DNA of 64,000 nt, from positions 372,001 through 436,000 of the forward strand of contig NZ_CP151996.1 of assembly GCF_038593855.1 (NCBI RefSeq), read 5' to 3'. Shown here piece after piece: positions 8,880-17,615 of the stretch. Below the pieces are notes generated by a model. That model did not search any database and was not told the DNA's origin. It was given only the letters and a program-made list of their open reading frames with translations. The translations under genes and the position numbers were made by a program. Positions within the stretch are counted from its first letter, which is position 1, and each line of letters starts with the position of its first letter. The stretch is from Lysinibacillus sp. FSL M8-0337 (lineage in GTDB: Bacteria; Bacillota; Bacilli; Bacillales_A; Planococcaceae).

Positions 8880-10601
8880 GTGAAAGTAATTTTTTCGTAT
8901 GTAAAACCTTATAAGTGGACAGCCGTTATTGCATTATGTTTGATGCTTATGGAATTATTCGTAGAGCTGATTCAACCGCTTATTATGGCTAAAATTATTG
9001 ATGATGGTGTACGTGCTCAAAATCAACAAATGATTCTACAATGGGGAGCCGTATTACTTATTTTATCTTTTATCGCCTTTTTAGCTGGCGTCATTAATTC
9101 ATATTTTTCATCACATACTGCGCAAAGTTTTGCTTTTGATTTGCGTAACGCTTTGTTTGAAAAAATACAATCCTTTACATTGGCTACGTATCAAAAATTT
9201 TCTACAGCTTCGCTTATTACTCGGCTAACAAATGATGTAACACAAGTTCAAACGGTATTGTTTATGAGCCTTCGAATTATGCTCCGAGCACCACTTGCTG
9301 TTGTGGGGAGTATTGTTATGGCATTTGTTGTCAATGCGAAACTGGCATTGTTTTTAGTAATTGGGACACCCATCATTTTTGTTTTCCTAATTTTTATGGT
9401 TGCCAAAGGCGTGTCTTATTTTGGGAAAGTGCAAAAGCGTGTAGACCGTTTAAATCGAGTGCTTCAAGAAAATTTGCAAGCAATGCGCCTCGTGAAAGCT
9501 TATTTACGTGGGAAATATGAGGCTTCACGCTTTGAGCAGGTGGCATCACATTTAAAGGTGGATACTGTTAAAGCACTGCGCACGATGGAATATATTATGC
9601 CCGTCTTATTGTTCGTAATGAACATGAGTTTATTGGCAGTCCTTTGGTTCGGTACCAAGCAAGTTGCTACAGGGACAGCACCGCTTGGAGATATTGTAGC
9701 GATTGTCAACTATGCAATGCGTATCACAGGTTCGTTTTCAATGTTTGCTTTTATTATTATTTTTTATGCCCGTGCGAAAGCTTCAGCAGAACGGATGACA
9801 GAGGTGTTGGCTGTTGACAATGAAGTAGAAAGTACTTCGTCATCTATAGTGGGGGCATCTAGTGACATGAAATTAGGAGAGCTGGTATTTCATAATGTCA
9901 GCTTTCAATACCCAGGGACAGATGCTACCGTCTTGTCCAACGTAAGTTTTCACGTGAAGTCAGGTGAAAAGTTAGCCATTATGGGGGCTACTGGTGCTGG
10001 TAAATCGACTTTACTACAGCTTATTCCTCGTTTTTATGATGTGACAGAAGGACAGATATATGTTGAAGGAAAAGATGTTCAACAATGGGATTTGCAAGAG
10101 CTACGCGACATTATAGGCTACGTTCCGCAGCAATCTTTATTATTTACAGGTAGTATTGCGGATAATGTGCGTTGGGGGGATACAGAAGCGGATATGGACG
10201 AAGTGTTAAATGCAACGATGCAGGCACAAATCCATGCATCTGTGGAAGACTTCCCGAGTGGTTATGATACCCGAGTAGGGCAAAAGGGTGTTAATTTATC
10301 AGGTGGTCAAAAACAAAGATTATCAATTGCAAGGGCGCTATTAAGAAAAGGGCATATATTAATGCTCGATGATAGTACAAGTGCACTTGATGTGAAAACA
10401 GAGCAGGCACTATGGGATGCGCTTAGTGAAGAAAGTGCAACGATGCTCGTTGTCACACAAAAAATTCGTACCGCTAAAGGTGCAGATCATATTTTGTTAA
10501 TAGATGAGGGTAAAGTGGTCGCCTATGGTTCACACGAAGACCTTGTGCAAACTTCTGAGCTCTATCAGAAAATCGCAATCTCCCAGCAGGAGGTGAAATA
10601 A
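8880..10601 (+). CDS. heterodimeric ABC exporter, subunit 1 (degenerate ATP site)
   Basis: This 573-residue half-transporter has six membrane helices (about 1-300) followed by an ATPase domain. Walker A is GATGAGKST (about 370-378) and the signature is canonical (LSGGQKQR). Walker B ends in LMLDD, with Asp in place of the catalytic Glu, and the switch-loop His is replaced (VVTQKIRT instead of the usual AHR). These changes mark the non-hydrolytic side of heterodimeric exporters such as BmrC/BmrD (YheI/YheH) and TM287/288. The GTG at 8880 follows GGGGGAGAGAAT and is preferred over an in-frame ATG at 8847. The stop overlaps the next start by one base, so the two subunits are translationally coupled. 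Multidrug export is the family expectation. Confidence 0.87.
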   Translation: MKVIFSYVKPYKWTAVIALCLMLMELFVELIQPLIMAKIIDDGVRAQNQQMILQWGAVLLILSFIAFLAGVINSYFSSHTAQSFAFDLRNALFEKIQSFTLATYQKFSTASLITRLTNDVTQVQTVLFMSLRIMLRAPLAVVGSIVMAFVVNAKLALFLVIGTPIIFVFLIFMVAKGVSYFGKVQKRVDRLNRVLQENLQAMRLVKAYLRGKYEASRFEQVASHLKVDTVKALRTMEYIMPVLLFVMNMSLLAVLWFGTKQVATGTAPLGDIVAIVNYAMRITGSFSMFAFIIIFYARAKASAERMTEVLAVDNEVESTSSSIVGASSDMKLGELVFHNVSFQYPGTDATVLSNVSFHVKSGEKLAIMGATGAGKSTLLQLIPRFYDVTEGQIYVEGKDVQQWDLQELRDIIGYVPQQSLLFTGSIADNVRWGDTEADMDEVLNATMQAQIHASVEDFPSGYDTRVGQKGVNLSGGQKQRLSIARALLRKGHILMLDDSTSALDVKTEQALWDALSEESATMLVVTQKIRTAKGADHILLIDEGKVVAYGSHEDLVQTSELYQKIAISQQEVK

Positions 10602-12433
10602 TGGGATTTTTCCAAAAACCTTTTGGCTATGAGCCGATTTTATCGAAAGAGGATGTAAAACAGGTCGTAAAGAAAAAGAAAGGGCCACGAGCAGCAGATT
10701 GGAAAAGTACATTATGGCGTCTATGGAAAATTGTCGATGAACAACGTATGTTATTAGTCATCGTACTATTCCTTGTTATGGTCAGCTCACTTTTAGCGCT
10801 ATTAGGACCGTATGTAATCGGCAAAATTATCGATCTATATGTGATGCATGGCGAGCTAAATGGATTAGGCAGTAAAATTACGCTGTTAATCGGTATTTAT
10901 GCGCTTTTAGCCATCTCATTATTTTTACAAAATTACTGGATGATTGGGATTGCTCAACAAACAATTTATAGGCTGCGAACAAGTGTCTTTACTCATTTTC
11001 AAAAGTTACCTATATCGTTTTTTGATAGACGGCAACATGGCGAGTTAATGAGTCGCATGACAAATGATATTGAAGCCGTTAGCTCTACTTTGAATAGTTC
11101 TTTTATCCAAGTGTTTTCGAGTGTTTTAACGCTTGGGGGCACGCTTATTATCATGCTAAGCTTGAGCCCATTATTAACAATTTTAACGATGACAATTATT
11201 CCAATGATGTTTTGGGCAATGCGCTGGATTACGCGTCGAACTGCTCCATTATTTAAAGAGCAACAATCAGCAATGGGAGCGCTCAATGGCATGATTGAAG
11301 AAACTATTTCTGGACAGCGCATTGTAAAGGCCTTTTCACAGGAAGAACGTGTAAAGGCGGAATTTCGCGACAAAAGTTTACGTTTGAAAAGAACAGGCTT
11401 TTGGGCACAGACTTACTCTGGTTACATACCAAAAGTCATGAACTTTTTAAATAATATGAGCTTTACCATTGTTGCTGGTATTGGTGGGGTGCTTGCACTT
11501 TACGGTCATGTATCAATAGGTGTTATTGTTATTTTTACAGAATATGCTCGCCAATTTACACGACCATTAAATGATTTGGCGAATCAGTTTAATACAGTAC
11601 TCTCAGCTATTGCAGGAGCTGAGCGTGTATTTGCATTACTCGATGAACAGCCTGAAATGGAAATGTCTACTGCAAAAAATCATACATTAGTAGGGCAGGT
11701 AACATTCAAACATGTGTTTTTTAAGTATGATGTGGCACAGGAATCTTACACACTAAAAGATATTCATTTTACGGTTGAGCCTGGGCAGACAGTTGCTTTG
11801 GTAGGGGCAACTGGTGCAGGGAAAACAACGATTTTACAGTTAATTGCTAGATTTTATGAGGTGACGAAGGGTGAAGTGCTATTTGATGGTGTAAATGTAC
11901 AGCAAATTGAACGGCAAGCACTCCGTTCCCAAATGGCCTTTGTATTGCAGGACCCTTTTTTGTTTGAAACTACAGTAAGGGAAAATATACGTTATGGCCG
12001 TTTAGATGCTAGTGATGAGGAAGTTGTAGAAGCGGCGCAGCTCGCTAATGCGCATGAATTTATTATGAAACTAAAGGATGGTTATGACACTGTTCTCAAG
12101 GCAGATGGTCGAGAAATTTCCCAAGGGCAAAAGCAATTACTATCCATTGCGCGGGCACTAATTGCTAATCCGAAAATTTTATTGCTCGATGAGGCAACGA
12201 GCAGCATTGACACTGTAACAGAATTAGCAATCCAAGAGGCGCTCAATCGACTTATGCAAGGACGCACAAGCTTTGTCATTGCACATCGATTAAATACTGT
12301 GCATAATGCGGATGTTATACTCGTTATGCAGAAGGGTGAGCTAGTCGAAGCGGGTTTACAGCAAGAATTAATCGAATCAGGGGGCATTTACGCCCAGATG
12401 CTAAGCGCCTCCTCATATCATTTAGAAGAGTAA
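10601..12433 (+). CDS. heterodimeric ABC exporter, subunit 2 (catalytic)
   Basis: This 610-residue half-transporter carries an N-terminal extension of about 45 residues rich in Lys (QVVKKKKGPRAADWK), six membrane helices and an ATPase domain. Walker A is GATGAGKTT (about 402-410). Walker B is intact with its Glu (ILLLDEATSS), and the switch His is present (VIAHRLNT). The signature motif is altered to ISQGQKQ. In a dimer, this weak signature would face the weak Walker B of subunit 1, while the intact Walker B here pairs with subunit 1's canonical LSGGQ, giving one working and one degenerate ATP site. It starts on the last base of the previous stop codon (TAATG). A terminator follows 70 bases downstream. 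Confidence 0.88.
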   Translation: MGFFQKPFGYEPILSKEDVKQVVKKKKGPRAADWKSTLWRLWKIVDEQRMLLVIVLFLVMVSSLLALLGPYVIGKIIDLYVMHGELNGLGSKITLLIGIYALLAISLFLQNYWMIGIAQQTIYRLRTSVFTHFQKLPISFFDRRQHGELMSRMTNDIEAVSSTLNSSFIQVFSSVLTLGGTLIIMLSLSPLLTILTMTIIPMMFWAMRWITRRTAPLFKEQQSAMGALNGMIEETISGQRIVKAFSQEERVKAEFRDKSLRLKRTGFWAQTYSGYIPKVMNFLNNMSFTIVAGIGGVLALYGHVSIGVIVIFTEYARQFTRPLNDLANQFNTVLSAIAGAERVFALLDEQPEMEMSTAKNHTLVGQVTFKHVFFKYDVAQESYTLKDIHFTVEPGQTVALVGATGAGKTTILQLIARFYEVTKGEVLFDGVNVQQIERQALRSQMAFVLQDPFLFETTVRENIRYGRLDASDEEVVEAAQLANAHEFIMKLKDGYDTVLKADGREISQGQKQLLSIARALIANPKILLLDEATSSIDTVTELAIQEALNRLMQGRTSFVIAHRLNTVHNADVILVMQKGELVEAGLQQELIESGGIYAQMLSASSYHLEE

Positions 12434-12504
12434 TTTGGATGAACCATTGCGGCAGAAAAGAACCGCAAATTACTGGCAAATATAAATATGAAATGTTTGA
12501 TTGT

Positions 12505-12536
12505 AGAGCGATTTTTCTAGAAATCGCTCTTTTTTA
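12505..12536 (+). terminator. terminator after ABC exporter operon
   Basis: AGAGCGATTT pairs with AAATCGCTCT, followed by six Ts. The remaining spacer to 12870 is very AT-rich, with no coding sequence seen apart from the promoter noted at 12807. Confidence 0.85.
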
Positions 12537-12806
12537 ATTGGAATCACCTGCCAATAGTAACAGGTACATAATAATTTATTGTAGAAATTTCGTTCTTTTA
12601 TTAATGTAATTTTTTTGTATTAATGTTATAATAATTACAATAAATGTAATTATTCGATTTCTTAGGATGAGAAGCCATATAATAATTTATAACTAATAGC
12701 TTCTAGTAAATTTCATTTATTTTAAAGACCTATAGTAGTATAAATCTCTATTTATTCTGTATTGGAAGTAAAATTGCTGATTATTAGAAACGGGTATTAT
12801 AATTTG

Positions 12807-12836
12807 TTGCCAGTTTATTTTCTTTCTTGCTACAAT
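12807..12836 (+). promoter_or_regulatory. sigma-A-type promoter for GNAT gene
   Basis: TTGCCA (12807-12812) and TACAAT (12831-12836) are separated by 18 bases and lie about 35 bases before the GNAT start codon. Assignment is by match to consensus only. Confidence 0.6.
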
Positions 12837-12870
12837 AGGGCAATAGTCTGATATAAGAACGGAGTAAACA

Positions 12871-13737
12871 ATGAACATTTCAGTGATTACAGTGTCATTC
12901 CCTTTGGATGGGGAAACATTGAATGAATTAAAAATATTATGTGAAGAAGCAACTTTAAACGATTATCGTGTATATGAAACGATTATGAATATACCATCGG
13001 CAGGTTCTTTTGAATCGAAAGGTTTTATGGTGCTTGCTTATGAAGATGACCATGATGTATTAGTAGGTGCTGCAAGTGCTATTGATTTGATGGGACTGCA
13101 TACGTATGAATGGTCGTTAGTAGTGACACCAGCTTATCGCCAAAAAGGAATTGGAACAGCTTTAGTCAAGGTGTTACAAGCTGGACTAGAAGAGCGAGGG
13201 GCGGAAGGTCAGTTGGCAGTCGTTATTGATGGCTCTCCTTACGGGCATACATTTATCGAAAAGTTCGGCTATTCATACAGTTTTTCAGAAGCAACATTGG
13301 AAACAAAAGCAGAGCCAGTTGAACTTCGAGATGATATTCAAATTGCCCCATACGCTGGGGAGCAGACCGAACTAATCGCTATATATAGTGATGCATTTGG
13401 GGATTTGCCATCAGAATCGGAGGAGCTAATCGCCTTTAATACGTCAACGCATGGTCGAAAACTATGGGTGGCACATAAAGATGACCACGTTGTAGGTACG
13501 GTGACAACAGCAGAAGAAAATGAAATTCAATGGGTGACAGCACTTGCAGTTCATCCACAGTATCAAGGGCAAGGAATCGGTACAGCTTTATTATCCTTTT
13601 CAAAAGACTATGCTAGTAAACAAAGCGCTAAATTTGTTATGCTCGATGTAGAAATCGAGAATAGAAAAGCCCTTTCTGTTTATGAGAAGGCGGGCTTTAT
13701 GAAAGCACAGCAACTAGACTATTATGTGAAAAATTAA
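12871..13737 (+). CDS. tandem GNAT-family N-acetyltransferase
   Basis: This 288-residue cytoplasmic protein is built from two GNAT domains. The first has the acetyl-CoA-binding motif RQKGIGTALVKVL (about residues 90-103) and the second has YQGQGIGTALLSF (about 230-242), followed by the typical C-terminal motif NRKALSVYEKAGF. In such tandem proteins often only one domain is active, and the substrate is not predictable. The ATG lies 9 bases after ACGGAGT, with a recognisable promoter upstream, so it is a single-gene unit. The repeat element at 13746-14059 sits directly downstream and supplies its terminator hairpin. Confidence 0.85.
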   Translation: MNISVITVSFPLDGETLNELKILCEEATLNDYRVYETIMNIPSAGSFESKGFMVLAYEDDHDVLVGAASAIDLMGLHTYEWSLVVTPAYRQKGIGTALVKVLQAGLEERGAEGQLAVVIDGSPYGHTFIEKFGYSYSFSEATLETKAEPVELRDDIQIAPYAGEQTELIAIYSDAFGDLPSESEELIAFNTSTHGRKLWVAHKDDHVVGTVTTAEENEIQWVTALAVHPQYQGQGIGTALLSFSKDYASKQSAKFVMLDVEIENRKALSVYEKAGFMKAQQLDYYVKN

Positions 13738-13745
13738 TGTAAAGA

Positions 13746-14059
13746 GAGGCTAGGACAAAACTAAAAAAATTTAAGGAACAGAGGAAAGCTGTTCATAAAT
13801 TTTTGCTATAGGGAGACCTTAGCCATTCTTGCTTTTGCAATTAATAAAATTAGAAGTGTTCACTAGTTGTTGGTAGCGGAGGTGGTGACTCCGGCGGGAA
13901 CAGCACATAATGTTAGACGCGGGCATTCCGCGCGTAACGAGGGTTGCGGCTTACTGTGTTGAGCGGAAAGCACCGCCGTAGCGGACAACAACGGCATAGC
14001 GAAAAAGTGTTAGATTGATTGGGTTCAATCTAACACTTTTTCTCTTATGTCCCAGCCTT
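13746..14059. repeat. structured intergenic repeat element with inverted ends
   Basis: The roughly 315-base element is bounded by imperfect inverted ends, GAGGCTAGGACA (13746-13757) and TGTCCCAGCCTT (14048-14059). Inside are GC-rich complementary blocks unlike the AT-rich surroundings (GACTCCGGCGGGAACAGCAC... and GAGCGGAAAGCACCGCC), a GCGGGCATTCCGCGC hairpin, and a terminal 17-bp stem (14002-14041) shared with 2551-2590. There is no open reading frame of note. This looks like a dispersed, non-coding, possibly non-autonomous mobile repeat; similar 'GCGGGAA...GCGGAAAGC' repeats are familiar between genes of Bacillaceae. It also acts as terminator for the GNAT gene. Confidence 0.7.
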
Positions 14060-14162
14060 CTTATTGCTAAGAAGTTTAAGTTCCTGTTATATTCCTCTTT
14101 TTTATCATAAATGTGTACTATGTCCATATAGTATTATTAGGATGAAGAAAGGGGGCGTTGTC

Positions 14163-14288
14163 ATGCGTATGCCAGCATTGCCGAAAAAAAAGTCTCCTCC
14201 GAGGGAAGCACCACGCTCATGGTGGAAGGTTGTGAAAGCTTATTTATCGAAAGGAAAGTTTTACAGATTACCACCGCGCCATAAATAA
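14163..14288 (+). CDS. small basic protein, 41 aa, unknown function
   Basis: This short open frame encodes a very basic, proline-rich peptide (MRMPALPKKKSPPREAPRSW...) ending KFYRLPPRHK. Support for coding is a strong GAAAGGGGG ribosome-binding site 9 bases before the ATG, an independent hairpin terminator at 14341-14382 and a compact layout. An upstream in-frame extension to 14064 lacks an RBS. I do not recognise a family. The charge suggests nucleic-acid or ribosome contact, but that is a guess. It converges on helD. Confidence 0.5.
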   Translation: MRMPALPKKKSPPREAPRSWWKVVKAYLSKGKFYRLPPRHK

Positions 14289-14340
14289 TTTTTACAGTAC
14301 TTATTTAATCTTTATGAATGAGCAAGGCTATCCAACTGCT

Positions 14341-14382
14341 AAAATAGCATGTTAGGGACTGTATCCTACTGTGCTATTTTTT
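14341..14382 (+). terminator. terminator between small gene and helD
   Basis: AAAATAGCA pairs with TGCTATTTT around a 22-base loop that contains a second partial pairing, and is followed by T-rich sequence. It may work in both directions between the convergent genes. Confidence 0.65.
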
Positions 14383-14412
14383 ATTTTTTAGTAAGGCGTA
14401 AGAAAGTGTTAT

Positions 14413-16641
14413 TTAATTTTCTAATAGAAATGCCTTTTTCGTAGGACCAATTAAATATAGCTCATGCATAGCACGAGTTAATGCCACATAAAGTAATTTT
14501 CTATCAATTTTCGAATCAAAGAAGGGCGTATCAAAGGCAGCAACAATGACAGCATCAAACTCAAGACCTTTTGCTAAATGGCTTGGTACAACCAGTAATA
14601 CTTGCTGATTAATCGATTCATCTTCTGTGAGAAGTTGACAAGGAATTGCGTCATTCGTTAACGCTTGTTGCATTGATTTGGCTTCAGCCGTAGTTTTGCA
14701 AATTAAGGCAATGGATTGGTGCCCATTTGCTCTAATGGAAGCGAAAATTTCTCTAATTTGCTGGGTATTAAAGGAAGCTGCCTGTACAAATGTTGGCGCA
14801 TCTCCATGACGGACTACAGGCTCAACTAATGGCAGTTGCTCATCCATTTGCATTAAAATTTTGTTAGCGACCTCCATAATTTCAATGGTTGTTCGGTAAC
14901 TTTTTTGAAGTGTTCTGAAGCTAGCGCGGGGAAATAAATTTTGCACAGGCTCCCAAGCGGTTAAGGAACGATAACTATGAATTCCTTGTGCTAAATCACC
15001 TACCATTGTAAACATATCCGTTTCTAGTCCTGCTTTTAGAGCGGCAAGCTGGAACAGGCTGTAGTCCTGTACTTCATCGATAAAGACCACACGCATTTTC
15101 CATTCATCTGCAATCCCTTTTAGCTTTGCTTGTAAATAATAGAGGGCCGCTAAATCTTCTAACATCCATTGCTCTTTAGCGTGTACTTGTAAAAATTGCT
15201 GTTGCTCCATATAATGCCATTCTGGTGCGATTTCTGCTAATAGTTCAGCATTCGTTAGCAGCGTACGATAGACTGTTTTTACATTATATTTTGTAAAGCG
15301 GCGCATATAGACAGCAACGGTAGATTTTGCTTCTTTTTCAATGGCGGGTAAACGTTCATCGCGTTCATCGATAAATTTTGTAACAATGTGTTTTCGTTTC
15401 TCAGCATCACGAATACCATTGAGCGCTTTCCCAAGGGCTTCATCGTATTTTGCATGCAATGTATTTAAGACAGCTTGTTTCTTTTGCCGAACATGACTTG
15501 CGAGTACTTTTTTAATATGGGCTAACCGTTTTTCAATCGGCATATAAGAAAATTCATATAAGAATAATTTTTTTAAATGTGAAGCCCGCATAATACGATA
15601 TTTTTCAATATAGACATCCTCGAATTGTTCAGCTATTTGCAATTCAATTTTTTGTAAATATCGTTCGATCATATCGCGATAATAAAGGGAGCCCTTCACT
15701 TCAGAAATCCAAGCAGTTGGCTGATCAGCACCGCCTATTACGAGTGATTCCAATTGTTCATTCGGATTGCGTAGCTTTAACTTTAGTTTTGTTGCTGCAA
15801 GGACATAGTCTGTAAATGTTGTTTGACATATTTTATCAACACCAAGCTCTGGGAGGACATCTCCAATATAATCAATAAAAAGCTTATTCGGTGCTAAAAT
15901 CATGAGCTGTTCAGGATTAAAATGTTCGCCCATCGTATAGAGGAAGTACGAGATACGGTGTAAAGCAATCGTTGTTTTCCCACTACCGGCAGCACCTTGG
16001 ACAATAATTGGCTGACGCAGATGAGCGCGTATTATATCGTTTTGTTCTTTTTGAATAGTAGAGACGATTTCTGTTAGGCGTACATCTGCTTTTCCTGCCA
16101 ATGCTTCTTGTAGTAATTCATCATTTGTCGTTAAGTCAATATCCCGAATATCGAGCAATACGCCATCTTCAATTTTATATTGTCGTTTGGCAAATAAATG
16201 TCCTTTATGAACTTCTCCGCGAACATCATATTCCATATCACCAAGACGGCCGTCGTAATAGACATTTGCTACAGGCGAACGCCAATCGACAATAATTGGT
16301 TCATGTGTTTCACGATGAAATAAGGATGTTTTTCCGATATACAAAAACTCTTCAGGATCGCCCGTTTTTTGAAAGTGGATTCGAGCGAAATATGGCTTTT
16401 TTTGTACGGCTTCTAAACCTTCCTTTTGATTGCGAGCCATTTCAAAAAAACGAGCATTGGTTAAAATGTTCAAATAACTCAAACTTGAATCTAAATAATC
16501 TAAATCTGCCATAGACTTTCGTATATTTTCTTGTGCAGATTGCAGGTCTCGTTGCGATTCATTTAAAATCTGTTGCATATAATTTTGCGTGTATGCAAGG
16601 CGCTCTATTTCAGCCTGAAAATCCGGGTGTTGTGCAGTCAT
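14413..16641 (-). CDS. helD: HelD-type UvrD/Rep-like helicase (RNA polymerase recycling factor)
   Basis: This 742-residue SF1 ATPase has an N-terminal coiled coil (about 1-70, SQRDLQSAQENIRKSMADL) that in HelD inserts into RNA polymerase. The HelD-specific segments PIIVDWRSPVANVYYDG and KRQYKIEDG.LLDIRDID follow, then Walker A GAAGSGKTT (about 216-224), VFIDEVQDYS (motif II), GDLAQGIHSYR and a C-terminal LYVALTRAMHELYL (motif VI). HelD releases RNA polymerase from stalled complexes in Bacillus. Length agrees with Bacillus HelD (774 residues). I prefer the ATG at 16641 with AGGAGG 9 bases upstream; a GTG 9 bases earlier abuts the RBS. It is divergent from the glycerophosphodiesterase gene. Confidence 0.88.
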   Translation of the reverse strand: MTAQHPDFQAEIERLAYTQNYMQQILNESQRDLQSAQENIRKSMADLDYLDSSLSYLNILTNARFFEMARNQKEGLEAVQKKPYFARIHFQKTGDPEEFLYIGKTSLFHRETHEPIIVDWRSPVANVYYDGRLGDMEYDVRGEVHKGHLFAKRQYKIEDGVLLDIRDIDLTTNDELLQEALAGKADVRLTEIVSTIQKEQNDIIRAHLRQPIIVQGAAGSGKTTIALHRISYFLYTMGEHFNPEQLMILAPNKLFIDYIGDVLPELGVDKICQTTFTDYVLAATKLKLKLRNPNEQLESLVIGGADQPTAWISEVKGSLYYRDMIERYLQKIELQIAEQFEDVYIEKYRIMRASHLKKLFLYEFSYMPIEKRLAHIKKVLASHVRQKKQAVLNTLHAKYDEALGKALNGIRDAEKRKHIVTKFIDERDERLPAIEKEAKSTVAVYMRRFTKYNVKTVYRTLLTNAELLAEIAPEWHYMEQQQFLQVHAKEQWMLEDLAALYYLQAKLKGIADEWKMRVVFIDEVQDYSLFQLAALKAGLETDMFTMVGDLAQGIHSYRSLTAWEPVQNLFPRASFRTLQKSYRTTIEIMEVANKILMQMDEQLPLVEPVVRHGDAPTFVQAASFNTQQIREIFASIRANGHQSIALICKTTAEAKSMQQALTNDAIPCQLLTEDESINQQVLLVVPSHLAKGLEFDAVIVAAFDTPFFDSKIDRKLLYVALTRAMHELYLIGPTKKAFLLEN

Positions 16642-16776
16642 TTTTAGCACCTCCTAAGTACTTACAATTTTAAGTAGATTCTCATACTACTATACAAAAT
16701 TTTACCTATCAAGTGTAAACGTTCTATTTAGCTTATTGTTATACTATTAAGTAAAGAGTAAAAGGAGGTTTTGCAT

Positions 16777-17499
16777 TTGGATTTATTTGCACATCGTGGC
16801 GTATCAGCGCACTATCCCGAAAACACAAAAGCCGCTTTTTACGCAGCATCTAAGTTACCAATTGCAGGTATTGAATTGGATGTTCATGTCACTGCAGATG
16901 GTGAGCTGGTAGTTATCCATGATGAAACGATAGACCGTACATCTAACGGTTCTGGCTATGTAAAGGATTTTACCCTTCAGCAACTCCGTGCATATGATTA
17001 TGGTTCGTGGTTTGCAGCACAATTTCAAGGTGAAAGTATTCCCACATTAGGTGAAGTTTTAGAGCTTTTTGTCGCTACACACCATCGTATCAATATTGAG
17101 TTAAAAACGGATGTCTTTCCTTATGAAGGAATTGAAGCGCTTGTATTAAAGGAAATAGCGACGCACCAAATGACAGAGAGGGTCATTATTTCTTCCTTTA
17201 ACCATGAATCACTTCAAACTGTATATCAGATGGCGCCATACATTGAAACGGCTGCTTTATTTGCGGAGGTTTTAGTCGATTTTACAACCTATACAGCAAC
17301 CATTCCTGCTAAGGCGATTCATGTTAGTTTACCTACTGCATTTAGGAAACCTATAGCAACAGCACTAGAGAAAGAGGCAACTGTGCGTGTTTACACCGTT
17401 AATGACGTTAAGTATGCAAAGCAATTGCAACAGCTTGGCATACAAGCCATTTTTACAGATGACCCTGAAGCTATACTAGATGGAATAAATAAAGACTAA
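16777..17499 (+). CDS. glycerophosphodiester phosphodiesterase
   Basis: This 240-residue cytoplasmic GDPD-family TIM barrel hydrolyses glycerophosphodiesters to glycerol-3-phosphate and an alcohol. Conserved features are FAHRGVSAHYPENT (catalytic His and Glu region), IELDVHVTADGELVVIHDE (metal-binding Glu/Asp and second His) and INIELKT. The likely start is the TTG at 16777, 8 bases after AAAGGAGG. An upstream in-frame TTG at 16771 is only 2 bases from the RBS and adds two residues. No signal peptide is present, unlike secreted GlpQ. It is a single-gene unit ended by a long two-way terminator. Confidence 0.88.
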   Translation: MDLFAHRGVSAHYPENTKAAFYAASKLPIAGIELDVHVTADGELVVIHDETIDRTSNGSGYVKDFTLQQLRAYDYGSWFAAQFQGESIPTLGEVLELFVATHHRINIELKTDVFPYEGIEALVLKEIATHQMTERVIISSFNHESLQTVYQMAPYIETAALFAEVLVDFTTYTATIPAKAIHVSLPTAFRKPIATALEKEATVRVYTVNDVKYAKQLQQLGIQAIFTDDPEAILDGINKD

Positions 17500-17540
17500 T
17501 AAAATTACCCTCTAGTGATGAACTAATGACGCCAAAGACA

Positions 17541-17592
17541 AAAAAATTCGCCACACTCTTTTATCAATGGCGAAAAGAGGGCGAATTTTTTT
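17541..17592. terminator. long bidirectional terminator
   Basis: AAAATTCGCC pairs with GGCGAATTTT and, inside it, CTCTTTT pairs with AAAAGAG. Poly-A and poly-T flanks suit the convergent genes on both sides. Confidence 0.88.
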
Positions 17593-17615
17593 GTGTTTTG
17601 AAGTGGAAATAGTTA

